Of a stretch of 59,707 nucleotides of DNA, positions 1 to 8,561 are shown one piece after another. Each line of letters starts with the position of its first letter. Positions within the stretch are counted from its first letter, which is position 1. Under the pieces are notes generated by a model that saw only the letters and a program-made list of their open reading frames with translations, made no database searches and had not been told where the DNA came from. Source of the stretch: Deltaproteobacteria bacterium (lineage in GTDB: Bacteria; Desulfobacterota; JAFDED01); NCBI GenBank assembly GCA_019310535.1, contig JAFDED010000014.1, positions 1 through 59,707 on the forward strand. The letters are read 5' to 3'. Made by a program: the position numbers and the translations under genes.

Positions 1-1
1 C

Positions 2-217
2 TACCTGACGGGCAGAGCCCATGAGAGTTCGAAGGCCCGTTTTGGCCGCTCGAAGCAAAAACGAAGCGATTGTCCGTTGGTGACCCTGGCCCTGGTTTTG
101 GACGAAGACGGATTCCCGATACGGCAAACCACGGACCCGGAACCCTTTCATTTACAAATATATCGTGCTTTGGGGCTTCCCCCAAAGTGTCTCAGAAGTA
201 GACGAGTAAAAATGTAA
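2..217 (+). pseudogene. IS1634-type transposase remnant, cut by window edge and internally deleted
   Basis: The open frame enters from the left edge and ends at TAA 215-217. It reads part of the catalytic region of IS1634/IS4-type transposases, including KRSDCPLVTLALVLDEDGFP, which is close to family consensus. It then passes directly to HLQIYRALGLPPKCLRSRRV, which resembles the family's C-terminal tail. Roughly 250-300 residues that should lie between these parts are absent, yet the frame is kept, so this is an internally deleted relic and not an active element. A second relic of the same family lies at 27387-27716. The next gene starts about 105 bases downstream. Confidence 0.75.
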
Positions 218-322
218 AGATGTAGTGCCCATAAATTTACGCTGCGCCAGTCAACTGGTTGTAATAATAGAATAATAGAATTTTATTTTTTGCTATGGTA
301 AACTTTGGTAAGGATGAAGGAA

Positions 323-1363
323 ATGAGCTTTCGCTTTTGGAGACGAATCAAGATTGTGCCGGGAGTGACCCTGAACCTGAGCAAGTCCGGTGGGTCCATC
401 TCGTTCGGGCCACGAGGTGCGAAGTTCACCGTTGGCTCCCGAGGCAAGCGGGCTACGGTGGGTATTCCGGGAACGGGGCTCTTTTACACCACGACTCTTC
501 CAAGCGGGGGGTCGGGTGGCAGGAGAAACACGTCTTCCACCGTACCAGCCGCCCCTTCAGTCCGACCAGAATACCGCCTGACTCTGGGCTTCTTCAAGCG
601 GCTCATCACGCCGGACGACGAGGAATCCCTGGTGGACGGTTGCCGGGAGTTGGTCCTCGGTAACGAAGAGAAGGCCCTCGAACACCTCAAGGAAGCGATT
701 CATCTGGCCGATGGCGCGTATCTGGCTGGCTTCCTGGCACTCAAGAAGGAGCGGCTCCAGGAAGCTGCGGACTACCTGGCCACGGCCGCCGAGAAGCACA
801 GCCGCTTGGGTCGCTACTTCTCCAAGTACGGCATCTCCGCCACCATGAGCCTGCCCATCACAGACGAGGTAGCCGCGCATGTGGGCCCGGATCTTCGGGG
901 CGTGCTGCTGGGCTTGGTGGAGGTCTACCAGCGTCAGGAGCACTGGCAGGACGCGATTTCCTGCCTGGAAAGACTGCGGCGGCTCGAATCCGACGACGTG
1001 GTGGTGAAGCTGTCCCTGGCGGAGCTGCTGTTGGACTCTCGCCCGGGCGACAAGGGCGTCTTCCGGAAGGTTGTGCGGCTGGCCGAGGGCATTGAGAACG
1101 AGACTCCGATCTATGCTGCGTTGCTGCTTTACAAGGCAAGGGCTTTGCATGGACTCGGCCTGCTCGACGCGGCGCGGGACGTGTTGACGCAGACGCTGCG
1201 CCGCAAGAAAGGGCGTTCCGAGGACTTGCTCAGGGCGCTGCGTTACGAGCGAGCGCTCGTGTATGAGGAGATGGGTCAGCGCAAACGAGCGCGAAAGGAA
1301 TTCGAGAAGCTCTACGCCGAGGCCCCGGACTACGAGGACTTGGCCCAAAGGTTGGGGGTGTGA
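323..1363 (+). CDS. DUF4236 domain protein with C-terminal TPR-like repeats
   Basis: This 346-residue protein opens with a DUF4236 domain (about residues 1-60): a basic start MSFRFWRRIKIVPGVTLNLS, then SKSGGSISFGPRG and the glycine-rich GIPGTGLFYTT. After a serine/glycine linker, about residues 90-340 form helical repeats that look like TPRs (for example EKALEHLKEAIHLADGAYLA). A TTG (305) and an ATG (314) lie upstream in frame. I chose ATG 323 because the DUF4236 fold begins there and an AAGGA sits 8 bases before it. The function is unknown; TPRs suggest a protein-binding role. Its stop overlaps the next start (TGATG), so the two are probably translationally coupled. GC content is well above that of the genes to the right, which suggests transfer. 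Confidence 0.85.
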   Translation: MSFRFWRRIKIVPGVTLNLSKSGGSISFGPRGAKFTVGSRGKRATVGIPGTGLFYTTTLPSGGSGGRRNTSSTVPAAPSVRPEYRLTLGFFKRLITPDDEESLVDGCRELVLGNEEKALEHLKEAIHLADGAYLAGFLALKKERLQEAADYLATAAEKHSRLGRYFSKYGISATMSLPITDEVAAHVGPDLRGVLLGLVEVYQRQEHWQDAISCLERLRRLESDDVVVKLSLAELLLDSRPGDKGVFRKVVRLAEGIENETPIYAALLLYKARALHGLGLLDAARDVLTQTLRRKKGRSEDLLRALRYERALVYEEMGQRKRARKEFEKLYAEAPDYEDLAQRLGV

Positions 1364-2346
1364 TGGCACATGACCGGGAACTTTTGGCGGGGGTGGTGAA
1401 ACGCGCCCAAGGTTGCCTTCTCGGTCAGTTAGCCGGTGACGCGCTGGGCAGCTTGGTGGAGTTCCGAACACCAGAGGATATCAGTCGGGACTATCCCAAC
1501 GGCGTTCGTAGGCTTGCCGATGGAGGCATCTGGAACACGATTGCCGGACAGCCGACGGACGATTCTGAAATGGCGTTGCTGCTGGCCCGAATGCTGGCGG
1601 ATCAAGGAAGATACGACCCCGAGGAAGCCCGGAAGGCTTACGTCTTCTGGTTGGACTCGGGGCCCTTCGATTGCGGCACGACCGTGTCGAGCGGTCTGCG
1701 GGGGCGGCCCAATCCGGAAAGCCAAGCGAATGGGGCGATGATGAGAATCAGCCCGCTGGGCATCTTCGGCGCAAACCACGAGCTGGAGCAGGTGGCCGAG
1801 TGGGCGCGCCAGGACGCGGCGCTTACTCATCCCCATCCGGTCTGCCAGCAGGCGAACTCACTCTTCGCTATGGCCATCGCTCATGCCATCCGCACGGGAT
1901 GTGGGGCCCGGGACCTCTATCAACAGATCGAGACCTGGGCCAAAGACATGAACATGAAAGGGAGCCTGCTTGAGGCCATCCACGGTGCAGCCGCGGCACC
2001 GCCTGCGGATTACGTCCACCAGCAAGGATGGGTCGTGACGGCGTTCCGCAACGCCCTCTGGCAGCTCCTCCATGCGCCGGACCTGGAACAAGGCGTGGTG
2101 GACACGGTCATGCGCGGCGGGGACACTGACACCAACGCGGCCATCTGCGGCGCGCTTCTGGGCGCCGTGCACGGCCGAGACGCCATCCCTGTCCAATGGG
2201 TCGAATCCCTGCTCAACTGCCGCCCAGTAGCTGGACAACCGCATGTACGCCGTCCTCGTCCGGAGTGCTTCTGGCCGGTGGATGCGTTGGAGTTGGCGAA
2301 GCGCTTACTTGTGTTCGATCAGCAGGATATGGATGATGGGGTATGA
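1363..2346 (+). CDS. ADP-ribosylglycohydrolase family protein (DraG-like)
   Basis: Members of this family remove ADP-ribose from proteins, nucleic acids or small molecules using two metal ions. The 327-residue protein has the expected landmarks in order: GCLLGQLAGDALGSLVEF near the N-terminus, the metal-binding PTDDSEMALLLARML around residue 65, NGAMMRISPLGIF around 125, and GGDTDTNAAICGALLGAVHG around 250, which carries the C-terminal metal-binding aspartates. ATG 1363 overlaps the stop of the DUF4236 gene, and the methyltransferase follows after one base, so the three form one operon. Its substrate cannot be told from sequence. A decayed TIR-like gene downstream suggests, as inference only, a link to NAD or ADP-ribose chemistry. 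Confidence 0.92.
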   Translation: MAHDRELLAGVVKRAQGCLLGQLAGDALGSLVEFRTPEDISRDYPNGVRRLADGGIWNTIAGQPTDDSEMALLLARMLADQGRYDPEEARKAYVFWLDSGPFDCGTTVSSGLRGRPNPESQANGAMMRISPLGIFGANHELEQVAEWARQDAALTHPHPVCQQANSLFAMAIAHAIRTGCGARDLYQQIETWAKDMNMKGSLLEAIHGAAAAPPADYVHQQGWVVTAFRNALWQLLHAPDLEQGVVDTVMRGGDTDTNAAICGALLGAVHGRDAIPVQWVESLLNCRPVAGQPHVRRPRPECFWPVDALELAKRLLVFDQQDMDDGV

Positions 2347-2347
2347 C

Positions 2348-3112
2348 ATGAGCGGGCCGACACCACGTTTCTTGCAGATATTCTTCGAAGTCTTCGAGAC
2401 CCTACCCCGACAAGGTCCCGGCAACCGCGCCTGTGCTGCCAAGGCATTCGCTTTCTGTCGCGACCTACCGCCGTCACCGGTGGTGATAGACCTTGGCTGC
2501 GGCGTCGGTGGGCAGACACTCCATCTCGCTGAACTCACAACAGGAACCATCATCGCCGTGGATAGCCATGCGCCGAGCATCGAGCGACTGCGCGCGACGG
2601 TCGCCGAACATGGGCTCTCCCAACGAGTCTCGCCGGTGGTCGGAGACCTGTCCAACCTTGAGCAACCCCCCGAGAGCTTCGACCTCGTCTGGTCCGAGGG
2701 GGCGCTTTACAATATCGGCATCGAGAGCGCCCTGGGCGTCTGCCGCAGACTGTTGCGTCCCGGTGGTTACCTCGCCTTCACCGATGCCGTCTGGCGCAAG
2801 AAGAATCCGCCGCCCGAAGTGAAGGCGATCTTCGAGGACGATTATCCGACCATGGGCCGGGTTCCCGACCTCCTGACTGCAATCGGGAGATGCGGTTTCT
2901 CGCTCATCGGCCATTTCACCATGCCGGACGAGACGTGGTGGGATGATTTTTACACGCCGATGCAGCGCCGCATCGAAGAACTCCGTGGCAGTTACGCGGA
3001 CGACGACGAAGCTCTCGCCGTACTTGACCAGCTTGCGCAAGAGCCCGAAATGCACGAAAGGTACTCGGACTACTACGCCTATGAGTTCTTTGTGACGCGT
3101 CGGGTAGAGTGA
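2348..3112 (+). CDS. class I SAM-dependent methyltransferase
   Basis: This 254-residue protein has a Rossmann-type methyltransferase fold. SAM motif I is VIDLGCGVGGQTLHLAEL (residues ~45-62), followed by the acidic motif II end IIAVDSH and motif post-II VGDLSNLEQPPESFDLVW. The C-terminal third (about residues 160-254) is acidic and rich in aromatic residues; the substrate is not predictable. The start at 2348 lies one base after the ADP-ribosylglycohydrolase stop. An ATG at 2336 would overlap that gene and is possible, since both lack a strong ribosome site and coupling is likely. It is the last gene of the three-gene operon. Codon use is GC-rich like its two partners and unlike the genes after 4 kb. 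Confidence 0.88.
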   Translation: MSGPTPRFLQIFFEVFETLPRQGPGNRACAAKAFAFCRDLPPSPVVIDLGCGVGGQTLHLAELTTGTIIAVDSHAPSIERLRATVAEHGLSQRVSPVVGDLSNLEQPPESFDLVWSEGALYNIGIESALGVCRRLLRPGGYLAFTDAVWRKKNPPPEVKAIFEDDYPTMGRVPDLLTAIGRCGFSLIGHFTMPDETWWDDFYTPMQRRIEELRGSYADDDEALAVLDQLAQEPEMHERYSDYYAYEFFVTRRVE

Positions 3113-3370
3113 ATGAGCCTCAGAGTGACGGGGAAATATGATTCAACGCCGCTTCCGCCCCGCCGGGAATGGCCTGCTCATTGATAACCCGTTGAATTAC
3201 GAAGGCTTACGACTTGACAGCCGGATGGAGAACGGTTATGAAGAGGGCTACACTCGGGGAGGCGCAAGAAGTGTTGGAACTCGCGAGGACAGCCTGCGTT
3301 CAAGTTCTTCTGCTCCTTCCAGAGAAAAGATGTGAGCAGTAATAGGTCAGGATAGAGGAAAGGGATTGTT

Positions 3371-3659
3371 GTGGGTTATCGAAACAAGACCTACATCATC
3401 TTCGACGGAGATAAAGATATGTGGGCTTACGTCTACATGAAGGGATGGAAGAAAAATGAGCATATTGATTTTATTTTTTCGACGCTCACGATCTTCGGTC
3501 TTTGACTGATCGGGCATCGGAGGAGACGGTAAAACATCACCTCAGGGAACACTTTGCAATACAAAACAAGCGATAGTACTGATAAGAGACAGCACCAGGT
3601 ATTTTTATATAACTAAAGTTTCGCAGTTAAATTTGTGGTTAAAAATGCTTTCAATTTGA
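3371..3659 (+). pseudogene. Frameshifted TIR-like domain gene (MTH538/DUF1863 family)
   Basis: A GTG at 3371 follows GAGGAAAGGG and opens a frame reading GYRNKTYIIFDGDKDMWAYV and then GWKKNEHIDF. That frame stops at 3503. A shift near 3480 restores DAHDLRSLTDRASEETVKHH, and a second shift near 3558 restores NTKQAIVLIRDSTRYFY. Joined, these give the beta-helix order of MTH538-type TIR-like proteins: a start naming bound features, W.KN..IDFNFYDAHDL, EET.K..LRER, and N(S/T)K..IVLIGE(S/T)T. The rest of the domain after residue ~90 is missing. Two frameshifts plus a lost C-terminus indicate a decayed gene. Catalytic ability cannot be judged, since many members of this family are uncharacterised. 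The assignment is from motif memory. Confidence 0.65.
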
Positions 3660-4017
3660 CGAAGTTACTATTTTTTTAATGGAAAAGCAGTTCCAAATTT
3701 AGTATACTTGACATGCTTTAAGCCTTTAAAATCACTAATAAATGAGCTGCCATGAAACAGTATAGATCATTTTCTCTCAATTGTATCTGGCAATTGAATT
3801 CTACATGGATTCGTTCCGAGCATAAATTCCATGTAACATAGCCGAATTTCAACAGTACTGATTTTAAACAGCTTGACTAAACGGTACTTTTCATCATAGC
3901 ATTACAAGCATATGATGTGGTGATGTGAACGGAGCGTCCCAGCAACATTGAGTTCGAAACATATCCTGGAGAGAGAAACCCCGAGTTATCAATATCATAC
4001 AATAGAGGAACTGAAAC
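3660..4017. other. AT-rich intergenic stretch, no gene seen
   Basis: No open frame with a plausible ribosome site was found. The sequence is AT-rich, in contrast to the GC-rich operon on its left, and marks a composition boundary. It should contain the promoter of the SelA-like gene, but I could not name a convincing -35/-10 pair. A GGAGAGAG at about 3969-3976 and GAGGAACTG just before 4018 are possible ribosome contacts. Confidence 0.4.
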
Positions 4018-5208
4018 ATGAATTATCCGTATAGAAGCAAAATCTTAGATCAGCTTGGTGTCAGGTCATGGATTAATGCCCGGAATTGGTCGACCGTTAT
4101 AGGTGGCGACTGGATAGACGACAGAGTTCTGGATGCGATGAATGAGGTCGCCAAAACATTCGTAGATATGCATGAGCTTTTCGAAAAGGCTGATAAGAGG
4201 GTCGCTCAGCTCTGCCGTGTCGATGATGCTCATATTACAGCGGGGTGCGGGGCTGCAATCGAGACGGTCGTCGCCGGCTGCATGGCGGGCGACGACTATG
4301 GCAAGTGGATGAAACTTCCCGATACTGAAGGAATGAAAAACGAGGTCGTCATGCCCCGAGGGCACTATATAGGTTACACGCCGCAATGGAGGTCGTCAGG
4401 TGCAAAATTGGTTGAATACGGAGAGGCCGGCACTCTGAAATCTTTTCAACGGGAACTCGACAGTGCCATTACCGATAAGACATGCTGTCTCTCCTATACC
4501 GTCTCATACAATATCGTACCCCGAGGAATGATACCTGTGGAAGAGGTCATTGAGGCCGGGAAGAGGCACAGTATACCCGTTGTTATCGACGCTGCTTCGG
4601 ATCTACCACCCGTAGCTAATTTACATAAGTACACTGATATGGGGGCTGATATCGTCTGTGTCAGCGGCGGCAAGGCGATTAAGGCTCCAAACAACACGGG
4701 GATTTTGCTGGGGAAAGGCAAAGGAGCCGAGATCATTAAAGCCGTGCGGGATTATACCTTTCCCCATTATGGATGGGGCAGAGGGCATAAGATAAGCAAG
4801 GAGCAGATCGTCGGCTTGGTCGTTGCTCTTGAGATTTTCATAAAGGAAGGGGACTCCCTGTACGAGAAACAAATGAAGACGGCGGAGTTTCTTGTCAAGG
4901 AACTGAGCGGCATTCCAGACGTGGATGTGGATATCATCCCTAATGATGAAACCTTCCACGAGCATACCTTTGTGCCTCATGTGCCTCGTGTGCGGGTGGA
5001 GTGGGACGCCGGGAAGCTGGGGCTTACCGCCAGGGAAGTGGATGAAGCCATGGCTCGGGAGGATCCGCCGATTTATCTTCGGAACATACATTACTCGAAC
5101 TATTACACCAATAAGGAGTGGCGACTGATTGACACGTTCTTTCTACGGGATGGGGAAGAAAAAATCGTGGCTGAGAGAATGAAAAGGGTTATAACGAGAA
5201 AATTTTAA
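4018..5208 (+). CDS. SelA-like PLP-dependent enzyme (aminotransferase class V fold)
   Basis: This 396-residue protein belongs to the selenocysteine synthase-like group of fold-type I PLP enzymes (COG1921). That group also holds sugar-acid and amino-acid lyases such as D-glucosaminate-6-phosphate ammonia-lyase. Visible marks are AHITAGCGAAIETVVAGCMA (cofactor phosphate region), VVIDAASDLPP (the Asp that contacts the PLP ring nitrogen) and VSGGKAIKAPNNTGILLG, whose Lys should bind PLP. It is probably not true SelA, because no tRNA-binding N-terminal domain is seen and it sits with a D-2-hydroxyacid dehydrogenase and an RraA-like protein. I infer a lyase or racemase step in breakdown of a small amino or hydroxy acid. 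GAGGAACTG precedes the ATG. Confidence 0.8.
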   Translation: MNYPYRSKILDQLGVRSWINARNWSTVIGGDWIDDRVLDAMNEVAKTFVDMHELFEKADKRVAQLCRVDDAHITAGCGAAIETVVAGCMAGDDYGKWMKLPDTEGMKNEVVMPRGHYIGYTPQWRSSGAKLVEYGEAGTLKSFQRELDSAITDKTCCLSYTVSYNIVPRGMIPVEEVIEAGKRHSIPVVIDAASDLPPVANLHKYTDMGADIVCVSGGKAIKAPNNTGILLGKGKGAEIIKAVRDYTFPHYGWGRGHKISKEQIVGLVVALEIFIKEGDSLYEKQMKTAEFLVKELSGIPDVDVDIIPNDETFHEHTFVPHVPRVRVEWDAGKLGLTAREVDEAMAREDPPIYLRNIHYSNYYTNKEWRLIDTFFLRDGEEKIVAERMKRVITRKF

Positions 5209-5357
5209 AGACTATTGCAAGATAAAATTTCTTTTCATATTCAACGATTTTTGGACACCAGTCTGAATTATGCGGCGGCTATGCTCGTTTCAGTGATGCC
5301 ATTTATACTTTTTGCATACAACACGGCTTTCTCACGGCAAAAAGGGAGAAAGTATTG

Positions 5358-6338
5358 ATGGATACAAAGTTCAAGGCGGTTATTAGTGATTATGATTATG
5401 GGAATGTGGATGTGGAGAAGGAAGAAATGGAAAAATACCATGTCCGTGTCGTCCCCGCCCAATGTAAAACCGAGGAGGAATTGATTGATGTAGCCAGTGA
5501 CGCGCACGCGATCATTACACAATACGCAAGAGTAGGAAGAAAGACTATTGAACGGCTGAAAAACTGTCGTGTTATTGCAAGATATGGGACGGGCGTGGAT
5601 ATCGTCGATGTAGCCGCCGCCACTGAAAAAGGCATTCAAGTTACGAACGTGCCGGACTATTGTACCGACGAAGTTGCAGATCACGCTGTAGCGTTGCTTC
5701 TGACTTTGATTCGAAAGCTGATCAATTACAACCGCGCCGCCCATGAAGGCATCTGGCGCTGGCAGGCAGGACAACCCGTACATCGAATCCGCGGGAGCAA
5801 ACTGGGATTGATAGGATTCGGAAAGATCGGGCGAGCCATAACCACAAGGGCCAAAGCTTTTGGCATGGAAGTCATGGTTCACGATCCTTATGTAAGGGAG
5901 GAATTCATTACGGAGTATGGTGCGGTTCGGGCTCCATTTGAAGATTTGCTTCCGAAATCTGATTACATCGTCATCCAGGCTCCACTTACGGAAGAAACAA
6001 GAAACTTGTTCGGTGATGGTGAATTCAGGCAAATGAAGCGATCTGCTATCCTCATCAATACTGCTCGAGGTCCGATTGTAAACAACCGGTCGCTATACCG
6101 CGCCTTGAAAGAAGGCTGGATTGCGGCTGCTGGATTGGACGACACTGAGGAAGAACCGGCGAAGAAAAAAAACTGGCGTCCGGATAATCCATTATTTACC
6201 CTGGACAATGTCATTATCACTCCTCATGCCGCATATTATTCCGAAGAATCCATCGAAGAGGCTCGCAGAACAGCCTCGCAAGAAGTGGTCAGGGTATTGA
6301 CGGGAAAAACACCAAAATATCCGGTGAACAAGGTGTGA
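5358..6338 (+). CDS. D-2-hydroxyacid dehydrogenase, CtBP/PGDH-like
   Basis: This 326-residue NAD-dependent oxidoreductase reduces or oxidises a 2-keto/2-hydroxy acid. The nucleotide-binding fingerprint is LGLIGFGKIGRAI (GxGxxG), followed by VHDPYV, whose Asp selects NAD over NADP. The catalytic set is visible: Arg in INTARGPIVN, Glu in GLDDTEEEP and His in ITPHAAYYSEES. The N-terminal segment with ARYGTGVDIVD, TNVPDYCTDEVADHAVALLL is typical of C-terminal-binding-protein-like members. The start is ATG 5358 after AAAGGGAGA; an upstream TTG at 5355 is less likely. It lies 149 bases after the SelA-like gene and before the RraA-like gene, in the same direction. Its real substrate is unknown. Confidence 0.9.
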   Translation: MDTKFKAVISDYDYGNVDVEKEEMEKYHVRVVPAQCKTEEELIDVASDAHAIITQYARVGRKTIERLKNCRVIARYGTGVDIVDVAAATEKGIQVTNVPDYCTDEVADHAVALLLTLIRKLINYNRAAHEGIWRWQAGQPVHRIRGSKLGLIGFGKIGRAITTRAKAFGMEVMVHDPYVREEFITEYGAVRAPFEDLLPKSDYIVIQAPLTEETRNLFGDGEFRQMKRSAILINTARGPIVNNRSLYRALKEGWIAAAGLDDTEEEPAKKKNWRPDNPLFTLDNVIITPHAAYYSEESIEEARRTASQEVVRVLTGKTPKYPVNKV

Positions 6339-6410
6339 AAGTGTTGTTTCGAAGAAACGTGTGCCTGGATAAGAGAGGGACATAGCCGAAAAGTATGCTT
6401 TTTCACAGGA

Positions 6411-6584
6411 ATGATAATCCGTAACCAAAGCGACATCCGAAATGCGTTCATCTCTGTATCTGAAAGTCTGGTAGAGGCCTCCCTGGATGGCGAAATCATC
6501 GCGAGCGAAGTCGGTGTAATGAACAATTTTATCAAATGCCTTAAAGGAGGATTTTGCCAGGATGCGAAACAAGGAATAACATGA
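6411..6584 (+). CDS. Small open frame of uncertain status (57 codons)
   Basis: An ATG at 6411 follows CACAGGA and opens a 57-residue frame that begins MIIRNQSDIRNAF and ends at TGA 6582-6584. It fills much of the 288-base gap between the dehydrogenase and the RraA-like gene. I do not recognise it. The frame also continues upstream without a stop to the dehydrogenase's TGA, so it could equally be a remnant whose start is lost. No membrane segment or cysteine motif is present. Confidence 0.25.
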   Translation: MIIRNQSDIRNAFISVSESLVEASLDGEIIASEVGVMNNFIKCLKGGFCQDAKQGIT

Positions 6585-6626
6585 GAGACTGAAAAATAAA
6601 TCAGACGCCGTTTGAGGAGGTGCACA

Positions 6627-7301
6627 ATGAAAAAAATTATTAATGAAATGAAACGACCTGATGCAGAATTGATTGATGAAATAAAGAAAGTTGCTGAGTG
6701 TTATAGTGCATCATGTGTGTTTACCGACGCCCAGGAAAGGGCCGGAGTGATGAGAAGCGATATCAAACCGATAGAAAGGACGAAGATTGTCGGGCCCGCT
6801 TTGACGGTAAAGCTTCATAACAATGACCTGGTTGACTGTCTGGATGCCCTTAAGGTGGCCCAGGCGGGCGATGTTATTGTTGTCGATGCCAACGGCGAAA
6901 CGGAAACCTCTATCTGGGGCGGTTTGATGGCCGGCCTGTGCAAGGTCAAGGGCGTGGCGGGCGCCATTGTGGATGGAGCCATCCGGGATATCGACGAAAT
7001 CCGGGACATGGACTTTTCAATTTTTTCCAAAGCCATAGTGCCGCGGGCAACTCACACCTATTTGTCCGGAAGACAGGAGCCTATTGAGATCAACGTTGCC
7101 ATTTCTTGTGGAGGAGTCATCGTAAATCCTGGAGACCTCATCGTGGCCGATGAAATCGGAGTGACGGTAATCCGGCAGGAAGACGCGCGCGATGTGTTGA
7201 ATAAGGCCGCGAAGCTGGCCGAGAACGAAGAACTTGCCCGGCGGAAAATCAAAGAGGGGAAAACCCTTGACGAATTACTTGCTGAATTCGGTCGCTTATA
7301 G
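6627..7301 (+). CDS. RraA-family protein (HMG/oxaloacetate aldolase-like)
   Basis: This 224-residue protein belongs to the family that includes 4-hydroxy-4-methyl-2-oxoglutarate aldolase, oxaloacetate decarboxylases and the RNase E regulator RraA. The core is intact: GPALTVKLHNNDL, AGDVIVVDANG, the WGGLMAGLCKVKGVAGAIVD stretch, then DGAIRDIDEI with the Arg-Asp pair that positions substrate and metal, and a C-terminal VNPGDLIVADEIGVTVI. A GAGGAGG seven bases before ATG 6627 fixes the start. Because the organism shows no RNase E context here and the neighbours are a SelA-like lyase and a hydroxyacid dehydrogenase, an aldolase or decarboxylase role in an acid-degradation route is more likely than RNA regulation. 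Confidence 0.88.
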   Translation: MKKIINEMKRPDAELIDEIKKVAECYSASCVFTDAQERAGVMRSDIKPIERTKIVGPALTVKLHNNDLVDCLDALKVAQAGDVIVVDANGETETSIWGGLMAGLCKVKGVAGAIVDGAIRDIDEIRDMDFSIFSKAIVPRATHTYLSGRQEPIEINVAISCGGVIVNPGDLIVADEIGVTVIRQEDARDVLNKAAKLAENEELARRKIKEGKTLDELLAEFGRL

Positions 7302-7333
7302 CCCGGCTTTGATGAGGCCCGGGCCCTTTAAAG
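7301..7333 (+). terminator. Likely terminator after the RraA-like gene
   Basis: GCCCGG pairs with CCGGGC around a short loop (GCCCGGCTTTGATGAGGCCC then GGGCCCTTT). It lies directly after the TAG stop and is followed by CCCTTTAAAG. The T-run is short, so it could be a weak or factor-assisted terminator. Confidence 0.45.
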
Positions 7334-7335
7334 TC

Positions 7336-7897
7336 CATCGGATTAGAGAGTGCTTCTAACCAGACGGTGTAAAGGCAGCAACCTGATTCTCAAGATGAAT
7401 TACGGTTCAGATATGCTATGAGTTGGGACTAAAAGTGTCCCATTAGATTTTTGTTCTTTCTGACCTGAAGCTGCCCCATCATCTACGGTAAAATCGTCAA
7501 GCCATAAACTGCTTTTACTTGTTCCTCTTCTATGCCCGATGCGGTGGTTCTTATTTCAGATCGGAAAACAATATGAATTCTTTCTATCAGTTAAAGAAGA
7601 AGTACTAGGTTTTCCATATGAAATCACTTGAACCGTTTTGAGGTTCTGATCAGGATGAAGTCAATTTTGGGGACTTATAGAGGCTATTGACTTGCGCCCA
7701 AAGTTGTCCCTATTTCGAAATGAAAAACGATGATTTTCCTTGACTGGAAAGAGTCATGGATTTATGATAAAATTATTAATGTTGGGAATTTAACTGGAGT
7801 CTTCCCCTCACAACATGTGGAGAAGGATAATCGAGGGCGATTTCGGGGGCATATATGTACAATTACAGAATAAATTTATTCGCGATCGGAGAAAGCA
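7336..7897. other. Intergenic, no gene seen
   Basis: About 560 bases without a supported reading frame. The sequence contains several stop-rich AT tracts and partial repeats of a GTCCC/TTGTCCC phrase, but I found no transposase, RNA gene or named regulatory element. CGGAGAAAG at 7887-7895 serves the following gene. Confidence 0.4.
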
Positions 7898-8209
7898 ATG
7901 AGTAAACAGGATTGTTACAAGTGCGGCAGGCAACTGGAACCCGGAAGCCTTAAGTACGTGATCAAGATTACCGCTGTGTCCGATTTCGATGGGGTCATCC
8001 AAGAGCCGGAGAACCAGGATATCGAGGGGGAGATTAACCATATCCTCCGAGAAATTGAGGAATGGCCAGCTTATGAACTTGAGAAGGATGTGTGTCAGGA
8101 GATAAGCTTTGTTTTGTGCAAGGCGTGCAAGGAACACTTCCTGCTGAATCCCTGCGGTATCCAGGATCGCCCGGTGTTGAACAACAAGTATTCCGGAATG
8201 ATACATTGA
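7898..8209 (+). CDS. Small conserved-looking protein with two CxxC pairs
   Basis: A 103-residue soluble protein starting MSKQDCYKCGRQLEPGSLKY. The two cysteine pairs (CYKC near residue 6 and CKAC near residue 75) are spaced as in zinc-ribbon or rubredoxin-like knuckles, with the acidic stretch IQEPENQDIEGEINHILREI between them. The start is supported by CGGAGAAAG six bases upstream. I infer metal binding; function is unknown. It stands alone between two long non-coding stretches and is not obviously in an operon. Confidence 0.7.
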   Translation: MSKQDCYKCGRQLEPGSLKYVIKITAVSDFDGVIQEPENQDIEGEINHILREIEEWPAYELEKDVCQEISFVLCKACKEHFLLNPCGIQDRPVLNNKYSGMIH

Positions 8210-8561
8210 CCAAGCCCCTGCTTTCCGATACCTGAAAAATATACTTGAAAACGGCTCGAGGATCTGACAGCGGAATGCAGGGAGGGTATCCTGTGTGAAG
8301 GCAGCGAACCGGAGCACGCATATATTTGCTTAGAGGAAAAACTCACAGCATTGTAGGCGGGAACTGAATTCTTTCGATTCACTCGATCCCACACTCACAG
8401 AAACCTGCCTTTTTTTGTCTGATGACATTGATTCCCCGGTCTGAAATCGATAATGCAAATGGACGAGAGGGTCGGAAAAGAGCGCGGCGTAAAACTATCG
8501 GGTGATACAGATTCGATATCTTGTTGAATTATCCACGTTGATCGGCAACATATTGATCAAC
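8210..8561. other. Intergenic before repeat A, no gene seen
   Basis: About 350 bases with no supported gene. It separates the CxxC protein gene from the structured repeat that begins near 8562. Confidence 0.35.

Noticed and set aside
557..1471. 304-codon minus-strand frame across the DUF4236-TPR gene
   Set aside because: It is antisense to a clear gene, is high in Gln/Arg/Leu as shadow frames in GC-rich DNA are, and matches no family.
3138..3335. 65-codon plus-strand frame between the methyltransferase and the TIR-like relic
   Set aside because: No ribosome site, low-complexity Ser/Arg tail and no known family; alternative frames there are equally open.
5268..6032. 254-codon minus-strand frame across the hydroxyacid dehydrogenase
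   Set aside because: Antisense to a gene with complete catalytic motifs; no ribosome site or recognisable domain.
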